From contig NZ_FNJN01000001.1 of the NCBI RefSeq assembly GCF_900104345.1, positions 496,001 to 560,000 of the forward strand: a stretch of 64,000 nucleotides of DNA, given 5' to 3'. Both the position numbers and the translations under genes were made by a program. The notes beneath the pieces were generated by a model. It was not told the origin of the DNA, searched no databases, and saw nothing but the letters and a program-made list of their open reading frames with translations. This document shows positions 42,791-52,458 of the stretch, one piece after another (the stretch's first letter is position 1; each line of letters opens with the position of its first letter). Source of the DNA: Microbacterium testaceum StLB037. Lineage in GTDB: Bacteria; Actinomycetota; Actinomycetes; Actinomycetales; Microbacteriaceae.

Positions 42791-43827
42791 AGTGCGCGGG
42801 CCCTTCGTCGTCGCGCGAGCGCGATGAGGACGGGAGCGCCGACGAACGCGGTCACGATCCCAGCCGGCACCTCGGCCGGGGCGATGATCACGCGGCCGAG
42901 CACGTCGGCCAGCAGGACGACGATCGGTGCGGCGAGGGCGCTGAGGGGCAGGATGCGGCGCTGATCGGGTCCGACGATCCATCGCACGACGTGCGGCACC
43001 ATCAGCCCGACGAACGAGAGGGGACCGACGAGGGCGGTCGCGGCTCCCGCGAGCACGGTCACCGAGGCGATGGATGCCACCCGCGCGGCCCCGACGCGCG
43101 TGCCCTGTGCCCGGGCGAGATCGTCGCCCAACGCCAGCGCATTGAGGGGACGGCCGAGGGCGAATGCCACGAGGAGTCCGACCACGACGAACGGCACCAC
43201 CGGCACGATGACCTCGAGCCCGCGGCCGAGCAGCGACCCGGCGTTCCACCCGCGCATGGTGTCGAACGCGTCGGGATCGCTGAGCATCATGCCCGAGGTG
43301 ACACCCGAGAGCACGGCTCCCACGGCTACCCCCGCGAGCACGAGGCGGATGGGGTCGGCTCGCCCGCGCCCCGCCGAGCCGACGGCCGCCACCGCGACGG
43401 CCACGACGAGCGCCCCCAGGAACGCGGGCCACACCAGAAGGAAAGAGTTCCGGATGCCGAAGACCGCGACCGTGAGAGCGACGGCGAACGCGGCCCCCGC
43501 GTTGACGCCCAGGATGCCCGGGTCGGCGAGCGGATTGCGCGAGAACGACTGCATGAGCGCGCCCGCCACCCCGAGCGCGGCGCCGGCGACGAGCCCGGCG
43601 ATCGTGCGGGGGGCGCGGAGTCCCTGCACGACGAAGTCGCTGTCGGGGGTGCCGGCTCCCGTGAGCGAGGCCCAGACCGCCGACCAGGGGAGGGGGTTCG
43701 CGCCCATCATGAGCGACAGCGCGATCGCGAGGGCGAGGACCGCCGCCAGGACGAGGGTTGCGGCGGCGGTCCTGCCGATGCGCGCGGGCCGGGCGGCGGG
43801 CGCCGCCTGCACGTGCGCGGCCGTCAT
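42787..43827 (-). CDS. Siderophore ABC transporter permease (FecCD family), first subunit
   Basis: A 346-residue permease with about ten helices. The same signatures appear: LRAPRTIAGLVAGAALGVAG, SRNPLADPGILGVNAGA, LALGDDLARAQG and VGLMVPHVVRWIVG. ATG 43827 overlaps the stop of the binding-protein gene by 4 bases. Confidence 0.92.
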   Translation of the reverse strand: MTAAHVQAAPAARPARIGRTAAATLVLAAVLALAIALSLMMGANPLPWSAVWASLTGAGTPDSDFVVQGLRAPRTIAGLVAGAALGVAGALMQSFSRNPLADPGILGVNAGAAFAVALTVAVFGIRNSFLLVWPAFLGALVVAVAVAAVGSAGRGRADPIRLVLAGVAVGAVLSGVTSGMMLSDPDAFDTMRGWNAGSLLGRGLEVIVPVVPFVVVGLLVAFALGRPLNALALGDDLARAQGTRVGAARVASIASVTVLAGAATALVGPLSFVGLMVPHVVRWIVGPDQRRILPLSALAAPIVVLLADVLGRVIIAPAEVPAGIVTAFVGAPVLIALARRRRARAL

Positions 43828-44747
43828 TTCGCGGAGGCGAGGAAGGTCTCGATGTCGTCGAGCACCGACTGCGCGCCCTTGGGGCCGACTCCCGCGACCC
43901 ACGTGCTCGTGTCGACGAGCGTCACGACGGGGAATGCCGCGGTGTTCTGCGCGATCGCGGCCGGGATCGTCGAGCGGTCGGCCACGTCGGTGGTTGTGAC
44001 GAAGACGGCGTCGGCAGTGGCGCTGGCGATGTTCTCGGGCGAGATGTCGGCCTGCAGTCCGTCCTCCCACGCGTGGTCGGGGATCGTGTAGCCGACGCAC
44101 TCGAGCAGGCTCCCGGCGAACGAGACCGGGCCGTACAGGCTCAGCGTCGTCTCATCGCGCGGGCGGATCATCTCGGCGGTCTTGCCTGCGAGCGAATGCG
44201 CGGCCTTGATCTCACCGCAGCGGGTGTCGACGGCATCCACCGCCTTCTTCACCTCGTCCTCGCGGCCGAGAGCCTCGCCGATGAGCGCCGCGTTGTCGCG
44301 CCAGGGATCGGCCTGCGTGGCGATGAACACCGTCGGGGCGATCGCGCTGAGCTGGTCGTAGAGGGCCGAGTGGCGGGATTCGGTTCCGAGGATCAGGTCG
44401 GGCTCGAGCGACGCGATCGCCTCGAGGTCGGGCTCGCTGACGGTGCCGACCGGCGTGACACCCTCGACGCCGAGGTAGCTCGGCACGCCCTTGACCATGT
44501 TGGCGACAGCGGCGCCGACCGGGGTGATGCCGACCGCGACCGCGGTGTCGAGCTCGAGCGGCTCGAGCGTGACCACGCGCTCGGGAGCATCGGTCACCGT
44601 GGTGGTGCCGCGGGCGTGCGTGACCTCGTGCGTCGCGGTGTCGGGGGAATCGGAGGGGGATGCCGCGCCACTCGCGCACCCGGAGAGCACGAGGGCGAGT
44701 CCGGCGAAGGCGGCGAGGGCGAGGCGGGAAGAGGGGCGCGAGGGCAT
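43824..44747 (-). CDS. Siderophore-binding lipoprotein (ABC transporter substrate-binding protein)
   Basis: A 307-residue periplasmic-binding-type protein of the FepB/FhuD class. A lipoprotein signal is clear: a basic start, a hydrophobic stretch, then LVLSGC with the lipidated Cys near residue 23. A THEVTHARGTTTV strand and PERVVTLEPLELDTA begin the helical-backbone fold; SLEPDLILGTESRH is the typical internal segment. ATG 44747 follows AAAGGAC. The operon reads binding protein, permease, permease, reductase, with no ATPase. Confidence 0.92.
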   Translation of the reverse strand: MPSRPSSRLALAAFAGLALVLSGCASGAASPSDSPDTATHEVTHARGTTTVTDAPERVVTLEPLELDTAVAVGITPVGAAVANMVKGVPSYLGVEGVTPVGTVSEPDLEAIASLEPDLILGTESRHSALYDQLSAIAPTVFIATQADPWRDNAALIGEALGREDEVKKAVDAVDTRCGEIKAAHSLAGKTAEMIRPRDETTLSLYGPVSFAGSLLECVGYTIPDHAWEDGLQADISPENIASATADAVFVTTTDVADRSTIPAAIAQNTAAFPVVTLVDTSTWVAGVGPKGAQSVLDDIETFLASAK

Positions 44748-44787
44748 GGCGAGATGTCCTTTCGGAAGGGGATGCCGCGGCTCTGGG

Positions 44788-44806
44788 TTAGGCAAGGGTT
44801 ACCTTA
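44788..44806. promoter_or_regulatory. DtxR/IdeR-like iron box upstream of the siderophore operon
   Basis: TTAGGCAAGGGTTACCTTA is a 19-base imperfect palindrome close to the DtxR/IdeR consensus TTAGGTTAGSCTAACCTAA. It lies 41 bases upstream of the binding-protein start. Iron-loaded DtxR-type repressor bound here would shut the operon when iron is plentiful. Confidence 0.85.
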
Positions 44807-44978
44807 CTGGAAGACTGAGTGGGCCTCAGGGTGGGGTGACCGGTCTTCCGTGTCCGTGGGTCCTGATACGGTGATCGCCACACACGAATGGGGGCGTTCG
44901 GATGGTTCAGTTCGAAGATGGCGTGAAGCGGATCGGGCGGCGCGGCCTGCCGGCGTACACGGCTTAGGGGAACCCAGA

Positions 44979-45770
44979 ATGGGCCTCGTCACAACGCACC
45001 CACGTCTTGAAGATCCGGGAGTTGAGCCCGTTTCGCTCTTACGAGACGGTCGTCCTCCTGGGCGGTTCGCGCCGATCATCCTCCTGTTCGCGGTCCCCCC
45101 GGCGGTGATCACCGCTGCCGACGACCGGCTCGGACTGCGCCTCGTGATGGCGTCGCTCGTGATCGTGGTCTGCGCAGCTGCGGTCGTCGCTATCGTGCGT
45201 TCCCGAACGATGACGACGGGCGTGGTGCGGTTTCACGACTCATCTCACTCGTTGTGGCTGCGGCCGCCTGCATCGCCTTCCGTCGCGGTCGTGGTTCTTC
45301 TCCTCGTCCTCTTTCTTCCCGCTGTGGCCCAGGGCGCCACCGACATCCTGGGGCTCGAGACAATGCCGTCCGTTTTGGTGCGGCGTGGCCCTTACCTCCT
45401 CGCCGCGCTGGCCGCAGGCGGTCTCGTCGTGATGCTGTGGCGCCTGCGGCGTGCACCGGGGATCGAAATGACCCCGTCTGGTATCCACGGCATCCGTGGC
45501 GTGGGTCCCGTGCACTGGCGATGGGACGAGGTCGGCGAGATCACCGTTGAACCGGGGCGCGTCGCCCGCCTGGGTCTGGCGCACGCCGAGGGATCTCCCG
45601 TTTTCGCCGTACCTTTTCTCATGCTCGGATCGGACCCACAGCGCGCGGCCGCCCTCCTGCGGTTCTACAAGGACAATCCGACCGAACGACCTCTTCTCGC
45701 CGAGGGAGGCGCGGAGGCCGTCCGCCGCGCCAACGATGTCCTCCGCGCGCGGCAGGACGCAAAAGGCTGA
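44979..45770 (+). CDS. Membrane protein of a local three-member paralogous family (copy 1)
   Basis: A 263-residue protein with four membrane helices in two pairs. Between and after them are shared blocks: ADDRLGLRLVM after helix 1, LPAVAQ-TDI-L-TMPS before helix 4, then a cytosolic domain with GIHGIRG, W-WDE and LMLGSDP. Copy 3 (58228-59007) shares all of these; copy 2 follows 44 bases downstream. No known family is recognised. ATG 44979 is preceded by TAGGGGAACC. Copy 3's context links the family to ESX-type cassettes. Confidence 0.75.
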   Translation: MGLVTTHPRLEDPGVEPVSLLRDGRPPGRFAPIILLFAVPPAVITAADDRLGLRLVMASLVIVVCAAAVVAIVRSRTMTTGVVRFHDSSHSLWLRPPASPSVAVVVLLLVLFLPAVAQGATDILGLETMPSVLVRRGPYLLAALAAGGLVVMLWRLRRAPGIEMTPSGIHGIRGVGPVHWRWDEVGEITVEPGRVARLGLAHAEGSPVFAVPFLMLGSDPQRAAALLRFYKDNPTERPLLAEGGAEAVRRANDVLRARQDAKG

Positions 45771-45814
45771 GCCCGACGCGGGCTCTTCCTATCCAGACGG
45801 GAATCGCCACACCT

Positions 45815-46597
45815 ATGCCGCTCACTGCCACCACGTTGAAACTTCCTGCCGACGTGCGAACGCGCGTATCTCTGAACGTGCGACAGGGAAAGGCGAGTTC
45901 TGCATTCTCGGGCGCCTACATCGCTGCCGCCGTCTGCGCTTTCTTCGCGGCGGTGTTGGGGATACCGGGTGTGCAGCTCGTCATAGCCGCGATCAGCCTG
46001 ATGATCGTCGTTGCCGTGACCGGGGTCGCCATGCAACTGAGATACCTCAAGGAACGTCGTCTCCTGATCGACACCTCCTCGCCGTCGCTCTGGTTCGAAC
46101 CGCGCGCTTCGCGCGGCGGCTGGATGGTGGCGGCTGCCGCGTCCACCCTCGCTCCGGCCGCGGCGATGGTCTACGGGCTCATCAACGGTCTGGCCGGAAG
46201 CGCGTCATGGTCGATCGTCGTCGGCACGAGCGTCATCGCAGTGATCGGCCTGGTGACGCTCGGACGCATGCTCTGGTCGGCTCGGCTGCCCGCGGGGCTC
46301 GAACTGACGGAACTGGGCATCCACGGCATCCGCGGTGCGGGAGACGCCCACCTGATGTGGGAGGACATCGCAGACATCGCTGTCGTCGCCGCGCCTTCCG
46401 CGAAGCTGTCGATCACGGACGCGAACGGCTCGCCCCCGATCCTCGCCTCGATTCTGTACCTCGGAGCGGACCCGAACGATGTCGCCGTGGTGCTGCGCTT
46501 CTTCCGAGACCACCCCGAGGAGCGGAACCTTCTGACGCAGGGAGGCAAGGTGGCGCTTCGACGCGTGGAAGAAGCGCTGAACGAGCCTGTCGCCTGA
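45815..46597 (+). CDS. Membrane protein of the same paralogous family (copy 2)
   Basis: A 260-residue protein with four membrane helices (about 35-85 and 115-165). It keeps ELGIHGIRGAGDAHLMWEDI and a LYLGADPNDVAVVLRFF stretch, but the N-terminal half diverges from copies 1 and 3. Start ATG 45815 lacks a strong ribosome binding site. Probably in the same transcript as copy 1. Function unknown. Confidence 0.75.
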   Translation: MPLTATTLKLPADVRTRVSLNVRQGKASSAFSGAYIAAAVCAFFAAVLGIPGVQLVIAAISLMIVVAVTGVAMQLRYLKERRLLIDTSSPSLWFEPRASRGGWMVAAAASTLAPAAAMVYGLINGLAGSASWSIVVGTSVIAVIGLVTLGRMLWSARLPAGLELTELGIHGIRGAGDAHLMWEDIADIAVVAAPSAKLSITDANGSPPILASILYLGADPNDVAVVLRFFRDHPEERNLLTQGGKVALRRVEEALNEPVA

Positions 46598-46654
46598 CCG
46601 ACCCGGGGGAGTTTTCAGCCCGTTCTGCGAGGTCGCCTGCGGTGTGACCCGCGC

Positions 46655-47755
46655 TCAGGACACGATCACCGGCTTCACCGTCGTGCCGGCGTGCATGTCG
46701 GCGACCGCGCTTTCGATGTCGTCCAACGCGTAACGCTTCTCGAGCTTCTCGAGCGGCAGGCGCCCTGCGGCGTGCAGAGCGACGAGTTGCGGAACGAGGT
46801 CGCGCGGGTCCGCGTCGCCCATCGTGACGCCGCGGAGGATCTTGCCGGTCAAGATGCCCTGGATGTCGACGCCGATCTCGGTTCCGGGCGGTGGCGCCCC
46901 GCACACGAGGACCGTGCCGCGCACGGCCGCGGCATCGAGCGCCGTCCGGGCGACGCCCGGGTGTCCGGTGGTGTCGAAACCCAGCGACACGCCACGGCCC
47001 CCGGTCAGCTCGGCGAGGCGCGCGACCACGTCTTCGCTCGAGGCGTCGACGACGGCTGTCGCTCCGAGTTCGAGCGCCAGGTCGAGACGGCTCGCGACGC
47101 GATCCACGGCGATCAACTGGACCGGTTCGCGCAGCGATGCCGCGATCACGGCCGAGAGCCCCACCGCCCCGGCGCCGTAGACCGCGACGATGTCGGTCGG
47201 CCCCGGATCGAGCACGTTCCACATCGAACCGAAGCCGGTCAGCACCCCGCAGCCGAGAGGAGCGAGCACGGTGAGATCGGCGTCGCCGGCCACGCGCACG
47301 ACGGAGCGCTCGTCGGCGATCGCGTGCGTGCCGAACGACGACTGCCCGAAGAAGTGCCCGGCCACGGGCTCCCCGTCGCGGCTGATCCCGCCCGAGCCGT
47401 CGGCTCTCAGCCCCCCGAGCAGATTTCGGGGCAACCAGGTCTCGCAGTACGCGGGATGTACGGACACACAGGCCGCGCACGCGCCGCACGAGGTGAAGCT
47501 CAGGAGTACGGCATCCCCGGGGCTGATCCCGCGGACGTTCGCGCCGACCTTCTCGACCCGCCCGGCACCCTCGTGACCGATGATCCCCGGAGTGGGAAAC
47601 GGGATGCCGCCGGCCAGCACCCCGATATCGGTGTGGCACAGACCGGTCGCGGTCAGTCGCACGAGCACCTCGCCCGGGCCCGGATCGGCGTACTCGACGT
47701 CGGAGACGACGATCCGGCCGTCGGCCTCGACGACAGCCGCGCGCCCCGCGGTCAT
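46655..47755 (-). CDS. Zinc-dependent alcohol dehydrogenase (aryl-alcohol/class III-like)
   Basis: A 366-residue medium-chain dehydrogenase. Catalytic zinc ligands are in GLCHTD (Cys about 37) and GHEGAGRVE. The structural zinc loop has four cysteines in SCGACAACVSVHPAYC. The NAD-binding motif is VYGAGAVGLSAVI. It oxidises an alcohol to an aldehyde, which the directly upstream aldehyde dehydrogenase could take to an acid. The substrate is unknown. ATG 47755 overlaps the aldehyde dehydrogenase stop by 4 bases. Confidence 0.92.
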   Translation of the reverse strand: MTAGRAAVVEADGRIVVSDVEYADPGPGEVLVRLTATGLCHTDIGVLAGGIPFPTPGIIGHEGAGRVEKVGANVRGISPGDAVLLSFTSCGACAACVSVHPAYCETWLPRNLLGGLRADGSGGISRDGEPVAGHFFGQSSFGTHAIADERSVVRVAGDADLTVLAPLGCGVLTGFGSMWNVLDPGPTDIVAVYGAGAVGLSAVIAASLREPVQLIAVDRVASRLDLALELGATAVVDASSEDVVARLAELTGGRGVSLGFDTTGHPGVARTALDAAAVRGTVLVCGAPPPGTEIGVDIQGILTGKILRGVTMGDADPRDLVPQLVALHAAGRLPLEKLEKRYALDDIESAVADMHAGTTVKPVIVS

Positions 47756-49215
47756 GCGGCACCGCCCAGGTCGAAGACGATCGAGTGGGCCTTCTGGTAC
47801 GACTGCAGCGCCTCGGGCCCGCCCTCTCGTCCCCAGCCCGACGCCTTGACCCCGCCGAACGGCACCGAGGGATCGAGCACCGCCCACCCGTTGATCCACG
47901 TGATGCCCGCCCTCAGTCGCGCGGCCACGCGGTGCGCCCGCGCGAGATCGGCGGTCTGGATGCCGCTGGCCAGGCCGTAGGGAGTGCCGTTGGCGAGGGC
48001 GACGGCCTCGTCTTCGGTGTCGAACGGCTGCACGGTGAGCACGGGACCGAAGACCTCGTCGACGACGACCTCGGCGTCGGGGGCCACGTCGGCGATCACG
48101 GTGGGAGCGTAGAAGAAGCCCCCGTCGCGCTCGACCGCGTGGCCTCCGGTCACGACCCGCGCCCCGGCGGCCCGAGCCCGCTCGACCAACGCCGAGACCT
48201 TGTCGAGCTGCGTTCGGCTCGCGAGCGGGCCGATCACCGTCGCAGGATCCGCGATGTCACCGAACGGCACTCGAGGGACGACGTCTTTCAGGATGCCGAG
48301 TACCACGCCGTACAGGGGACGCTCGACGAGCAGGCGGGGACCGGCCATGCAGAACTGGCCGGCGTTGAAGACGAACGCGGAGATCACCGTGTGGATGGCG
48401 CGATCCAGGTCGGCATCCGCGAAGAGGATGTTGGCCGCGTTGCCGCCGAGCTCCGCGGTGAAGGGGGTGAGGCTGCGGCCGGCGAGCCCCGCCGCGTGGG
48501 CTCCGATCTCGGTCGACCCGGTGAAGGCGACCTTGTCGACGTCGGGGTGAGCCACGAGGTGATCGCCGAGGGTCGATCCCGGGCCCGTGACGACATTGAA
48601 GACGCCTTCGGGCACTCCGGCGTCGCGCAGGATCTCGGCCATCAGCAGAGCGCTCAACGGGGTGTCGCTCGCGGGCTTGTGCACCACGGTGTTGCCCGCC
48701 GCGAGGGCCGGGGCGATCTTCGTGCTCGACAGGATGAGGGGGAAGTTGAACGGCGTGATCGCCGCGACCACCCCCAGCGGCTCGGGGCGCACGTACGCGT
48801 GGGCCGCGGCCGTGATCTCGCGGACCTCGCCGTCGAGGCGGTGGCCGAGGGCCGCGTAGTACTCGTAGAGCTCAGCGGCGTTGTTCACATCCACCACCCG
48901 CGCGAAGGTGATGGGCTTGCCGACGTCGAGGCTCTCGAGCTGCGCGAGTTCTTCGGCGCGCTCGCGCATCAGCGCGTAGGCGCGTTGCAGCACGCGGGCA
49001 CGCTCGCGGCTCGACAAACGCGGCCACGGGCCCTCATCGAACGCCCGGCGGGCCGCGGCCACCGCGGCGTCGACGTCGGCGACACCCGCGCGAGCCACGT
49101 CGGCGATCTTCTCGCCGGTGGACGGGGCGATGACGTCCATGCGGCCGCCGTCCGCGGCATCCGTCCACTCCCCGCCGATGAACAGTCGACCGACGGTCAG
49201 CGTCGTGACGCTCAC
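47752..49215 (-). CDS. NAD-dependent aldehyde dehydrogenase
   Basis: A 487-residue enzyme. Motifs in order: ITPFNFPLILS, a GSTEIGAHAAG nucleotide-binding turn, ELGGNAANI (general base Glu), FNAGQFCMAGPRLLV (nucleophilic Cys) and VFGPVLTVQPF. GTG 49215 overlaps the hydrolase gene by 4 bases. Together with the hydrolase and the alcohol dehydrogenase this forms a three-gene degradative-type operon: ester to alcohol to aldehyde to acid is the simplest reading. Confidence 0.95.
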   Translation of the reverse strand: MSVTTLTVGRLFIGGEWTDAADGGRMDVIAPSTGEKIADVARAGVADVDAAVAAARRAFDEGPWPRLSSRERARVLQRAYALMRERAEELAQLESLDVGKPITFARVVDVNNAAELYEYYAALGHRLDGEVREITAAAHAYVRPEPLGVVAAITPFNFPLILSSTKIAPALAAGNTVVHKPASDTPLSALLMAEILRDAGVPEGVFNVVTGPGSTLGDHLVAHPDVDKVAFTGSTEIGAHAAGLAGRSLTPFTAELGGNAANILFADADLDRAIHTVISAFVFNAGQFCMAGPRLLVERPLYGVVLGILKDVVPRVPFGDIADPATVIGPLASRTQLDKVSALVERARAAGARVVTGGHAVERDGGFFYAPTVIADVAPDAEVVVDEVFGPVLTVQPFDTEDEAVALANGTPYGLASGIQTADLARAHRVAARLRAGITWINGWAVLDPSVPFGGVKASGWGREGGPEALQSYQKAHSIVFDLGGAA

Positions 49216-49928
49216 TTCGCCACCTCCGTCGGGGCGAGGGCGTCGGCGAGGACCCCGGCGAACCACGCCGGGTCGTCCTCGAACGGGGTGTGCCCGGTGT
49301 CGACGCGCACCACGTCGGCACCGGAACGCGAGACGAGGTGCTCCTGGAACGCGGGAGGCACCAGCTCGTCGCGCTGAGTGAGCACATAGGTCGTCGGCTT
49401 CGCCTTCCACGCGACGCGGGTCACGGGCGAGGTGAACGCGCCGAGCGACTGCGGGTGGAACGTGTCGGCGATCTCTTCCGCGAGCTCAGGGGGCACCCCG
49501 GCCGGCAGGTCGGCGGTGATCATCGCGATGCGCTCCTCGCGGGAGCGCCCCATCGAGACCTTGCCGTCGGCGATCCCCCAGAACTCCGGGATGCCGCCGC
49601 CCACCGCCTGCTGGAGCGTCTCGCCCTCGTCGAGAGCGAACGCGGCGATGTACACGAGACGCTCGACCGCCGGGTGGTCACCGGCCTGGGTCGCGGGGAT
49701 CCCGCCGTAGGAGTGGGCGATCAACGTCACGGGGCCGTCTGCGGCGTCGAGCTTCTCGGTGATCGCCGCGGCATCGGCGTACATGTCGACCGTGCTGCCG
49801 ATCGTCGGCAGGGCCACGGTGTCGACAGAGAAGCCCCGCGCGCGCAGCTCGGCGCCCAGCCGGTCGAACACCCACGGGCCGGCCCAGGCGCCGTGGACGA
49901 GAAGCAGACGGGGAGGGGAAGGGGTCAT
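49212..49928 (-). CDS. Alpha/beta hydrolase
   Basis: A 238-residue hydrolase with the oxyanion HGAWAG motif, nucleophile AHSYGG (Ser about 73), QRDELVPP (Asp) and DTGHTPF (His). It resembles small esterases and hydroxynitrile-lyase-like proteins. It heads the operon with the aldehyde and alcohol dehydrogenases. Confidence 0.9.
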   Translation of the reverse strand: MTPSPPRLLLVHGAWAGPWVFDRLGAELRARGFSVDTVALPTIGSTVDMYADAAAITEKLDAADGPVTLIAHSYGGIPATQAGDHPAVERLVYIAAFALDEGETLQQAVGGGIPEFWGIADGKVSMGRSREERIAMITADLPAGVPPELAEEIADTFHPQSLGAFTSPVTRVAWKAKPTTYVLTQRDELVPPAFQEHLVSRSGADVVRVDTGHTPFEDDPAWFAGVLADALAPTEVAK

Positions 49929-50010
49929 GCGGACTCTCCTCGGACGGGGGCGACCTCGGTGTCGCCGCGATCAGTGTCGAACGCCGGACGGAGCAGCGGT
50001 ATCCGTAGGA

Positions 50011-52245
50011 CTACCGAACGCTCGCGAGCGTCGACTGGAACCAGGCCGCGATCTGCGCGCGCGAGGTGAACCCGAGCTTGGCGAGGATCCGCTGCACGTG
50101 CGTGTCGATCGTGCGCACCGACAGCACGAGGCGCTCGGCGATCTCGCGGTTGCTGAGCCCCTCGTGGATGCCGGCGGCCACCTCGCTCTCTCGAGCGCTG
50201 AGCCCCGCCGCGGGGCGCCCGGGTGCGCCCGCGAACATCGCCGCCTCGGTCGGTGTGAGGCGTTCACCCACGGCCGACAGGCGCCGGAACGCCTCGTCGC
50301 CGAGCCGCTGACGGACGGTCGCCACGCAGCGATCGTGCTCGGCGAGCATGTGCGGACCGTGCACGTCGATCCCGGAGTCGATCCGGCGCCACCAGCTTCG
50401 TGCGGCTCCCAGCAGCACGGCCGTGCGCTCGCTCGGTGCGCGCGCGGCGTCGATCCAGCTCAACAGTTCGAGCACGAGGCAGTCGCCCACGGGATCGTCG
50501 ATGCCCTGCTCCATCTCGAGCGCCGCACGGGCGTGCGCCTCGGCGTCGTCGAGATCCCCGGCGGCGTAGAGCGCCAGGGCGATCGCCCACACCGACAGAG
50601 ATCTCAGCCATCTCTCGCCGATGGCCTCGGCGTGCCGCAGTCCCTCGCGCGCCGGGGTCTCGGCATCCGGTCTCTGCAGCTGCAGAAGGGCCACCGTGAG
50701 TTGGAACTGCGCGAGGAGCGCCTCTTCGGGATGCCCCAGATCGTGCGCGAGTCGGATCGAGTGCGTGAATCCGGCGACCGCCCGCTCGCCTTCGCCGGCG
50801 AACAGCGCGCGGCTTCCGCTGCACCGCCGCCACTCCACCTCGTGCAGACCCCTTTCGGCGGCCGGGAGCTCGTCGCGCAACGCCCAGGCGTCGTCGAGCA
50901 ACGCCTGCGTTTCGGCCAGGGCGCCCTGCAACACGCTCAACCACGCGGCCACGAGCAGCGCCGGCGCCCGAGCGGCGGGGGAGGCGTCGGGCAGGGCCAG
51001 CACGCGCCGGGCCCACCGTCGTCCCTCGGGGAGGAAACCGCCGACGCCCCAGTGGTAACGGAGGTCGGTGAAGAGCCCGAGCGCCGTATCGGCGTCGAGG
51101 GTCACGGCCGTGCGCAGAGCGGCATCCATCTCCGCCCGGTCGGCGCGCTGCCCCGCGAGGATCAGCCGCTGCGCCGGGCCGTACCAGTGCGTGCGCGCCA
51201 GCCGCGCGAGGCCGCGGTAGTGGTCGAGGTGTCGACGGACGTGGAGCACCTGCTCACCCGATTCTTCGGCTCGATCGCGCCCGTACCCGCGAATCGTCTC
51301 GAGCAGCCGGTAGCGGCCCGATTCGCGGTCCGCTTCGACGAGGGACTGGTCGATGAGCGCGTCGAGGGTGTCCACGGTCGTCGCCTCGTCTCCGCCCGCG
51401 ACCGCGACCGCGGCCGGCAGGTCGAAGGAACCCGAGAAGACGCTCAGGGCGGCCCACAGCGCTCGCTCGGCGGGTGTGCACAGCTCGTGGCTCCAGTCGA
51501 CCATCGCGCGCAGCGTCCGCTGGCGCGACACAGGGGCGCGGCCGCCGGTGCGCAGCAGCGTGAAGCGCTGCGAGATCCGCCGGGCCAACTCGGCGATCGA
51601 GAGGGTGCGCAGACGCCCCGCGGCCAGTTCGATCGCGAGCGGAAGACCGTCGAGCGCGCGGCACAGGTGCGCGGCCACGGCCCGGTCCTCGCTCGAGGGC
51701 GAGAATCCGGCGTCCGCGGCACGCGCGCGAGCAAGGAGCAGGGCGACCGCCTCGGCGGGTTCGCCGTCCGTGTCGTCGGTGGCCAAGGGCGGCACGGGGA
51801 ACACCTGCTCGCCGTCGACATCGAGGCGCCGCCGACTGGTCGCCACGATCGTCACCTGCGGAAGGGCGTCGAGCAGCTCATCCACGAGCGAGGCGACGGC
51901 GTCGATGAGGTGCTCGCAGTTGTCGAGCAGCAGAAGAGTGCGATCGTCGGCGAGCACATCGACGATGAACTCCACCGGCTCGCGCGTCGACAGCTCTCCA
52001 TAGGGCAGCGCCTGAGCGATCGCGTCGGCCACGCGCCGCGGGTCGCTCACCCGGTCGAGGGCGACGAACACCACGCTCATCGACATTCGAGAGGCGTGCG
52101 CGTTGACGGCGCGCGCCGCCAGTCGCGTCTTGCCGACCCCGCCGACTCCGGTCAGGGTCACGAGGCGATTGCGCGAGAGCGCGCCGGAGAGATCGTCGAG
52201 CTCGCGGCGGCGGCCCACGAACTCGCTGCGGGGCTCTTTGATCAC
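50011..52245 (-). CDS. LAL-type LuxR transcriptional regulator with ATPase domain
   Basis: A 744-residue regulator. An N-terminal STAND-type ATPase has Walker A TLTGVGGVGKTRLA (about 31-44) and Walker B TLLLLDNCEHL (about 118). A helical, TPR-like middle follows. The C-terminal LuxR helix-turn-helix has LSARESEVAAGIHEGLSNRE and RTIDTHVQRILAKLGFTSRA. Such proteins activate carbon-catabolic genes when a ligand is bound. The 82 bases between this gene and the hydrolase operon carry no gene. It likely controls that operon. Confidence 0.9.
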   Translation of the reverse strand: MIKEPRSEFVGRRRELDDLSGALSRNRLVTLTGVGGVGKTRLAARAVNAHASRMSMSVVFVALDRVSDPRRVADAIAQALPYGELSTREPVEFIVDVLADDRTLLLLDNCEHLIDAVASLVDELLDALPQVTIVATSRRRLDVDGEQVFPVPPLATDDTDGEPAEAVALLLARARAADAGFSPSSEDRAVAAHLCRALDGLPLAIELAAGRLRTLSIAELARRISQRFTLLRTGGRAPVSRQRTLRAMVDWSHELCTPAERALWAALSVFSGSFDLPAAVAVAGGDEATTVDTLDALIDQSLVEADRESGRYRLLETIRGYGRDRAEESGEQVLHVRRHLDHYRGLARLARTHWYGPAQRLILAGQRADRAEMDAALRTAVTLDADTALGLFTDLRYHWGVGGFLPEGRRWARRVLALPDASPAARAPALLVAAWLSVLQGALAETQALLDDAWALRDELPAAERGLHEVEWRRCSGSRALFAGEGERAVAGFTHSIRLAHDLGHPEEALLAQFQLTVALLQLQRPDAETPAREGLRHAEAIGERWLRSLSVWAIALALYAAGDLDDAEAHARAALEMEQGIDDPVGDCLVLELLSWIDAARAPSERTAVLLGAARSWWRRIDSGIDVHGPHMLAEHDRCVATVRQRLGDEAFRRLSAVGERLTPTEAAMFAGAPGRPAAGLSARESEVAAGIHEGLSNREIAERLVLSVRTIDTHVQRILAKLGFTSRAQIAAWFQSTLASVR

Positions 52246-52458
52246 GGGGGAGCGTCCTTGCGTCCGGGAACCCTCATTATCCGTCGCCGATCGATTCAGC
52301 GGAATGCTTCCGCTGGCGATTGCGGGGTTTCGCGCAGAGCCGGGACGCGCGGCGCCCCGAACGACAGCCGCGGACCCCGCGTGCCCGGTCCGCCTGGCGC
52401 ACTGCGATCGAGAGTCGTCGCCGTCGGCCCGCCCGTCTCGCGCGGATCCGGCGAAGCC

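Noticed and set aside
44870-44978. Short frame upstream of the first membrane paralogue, reading VIATHEWGRSDGSV
   Set aside because: No ribosome binding site and no family; more likely the leader of the downstream gene.
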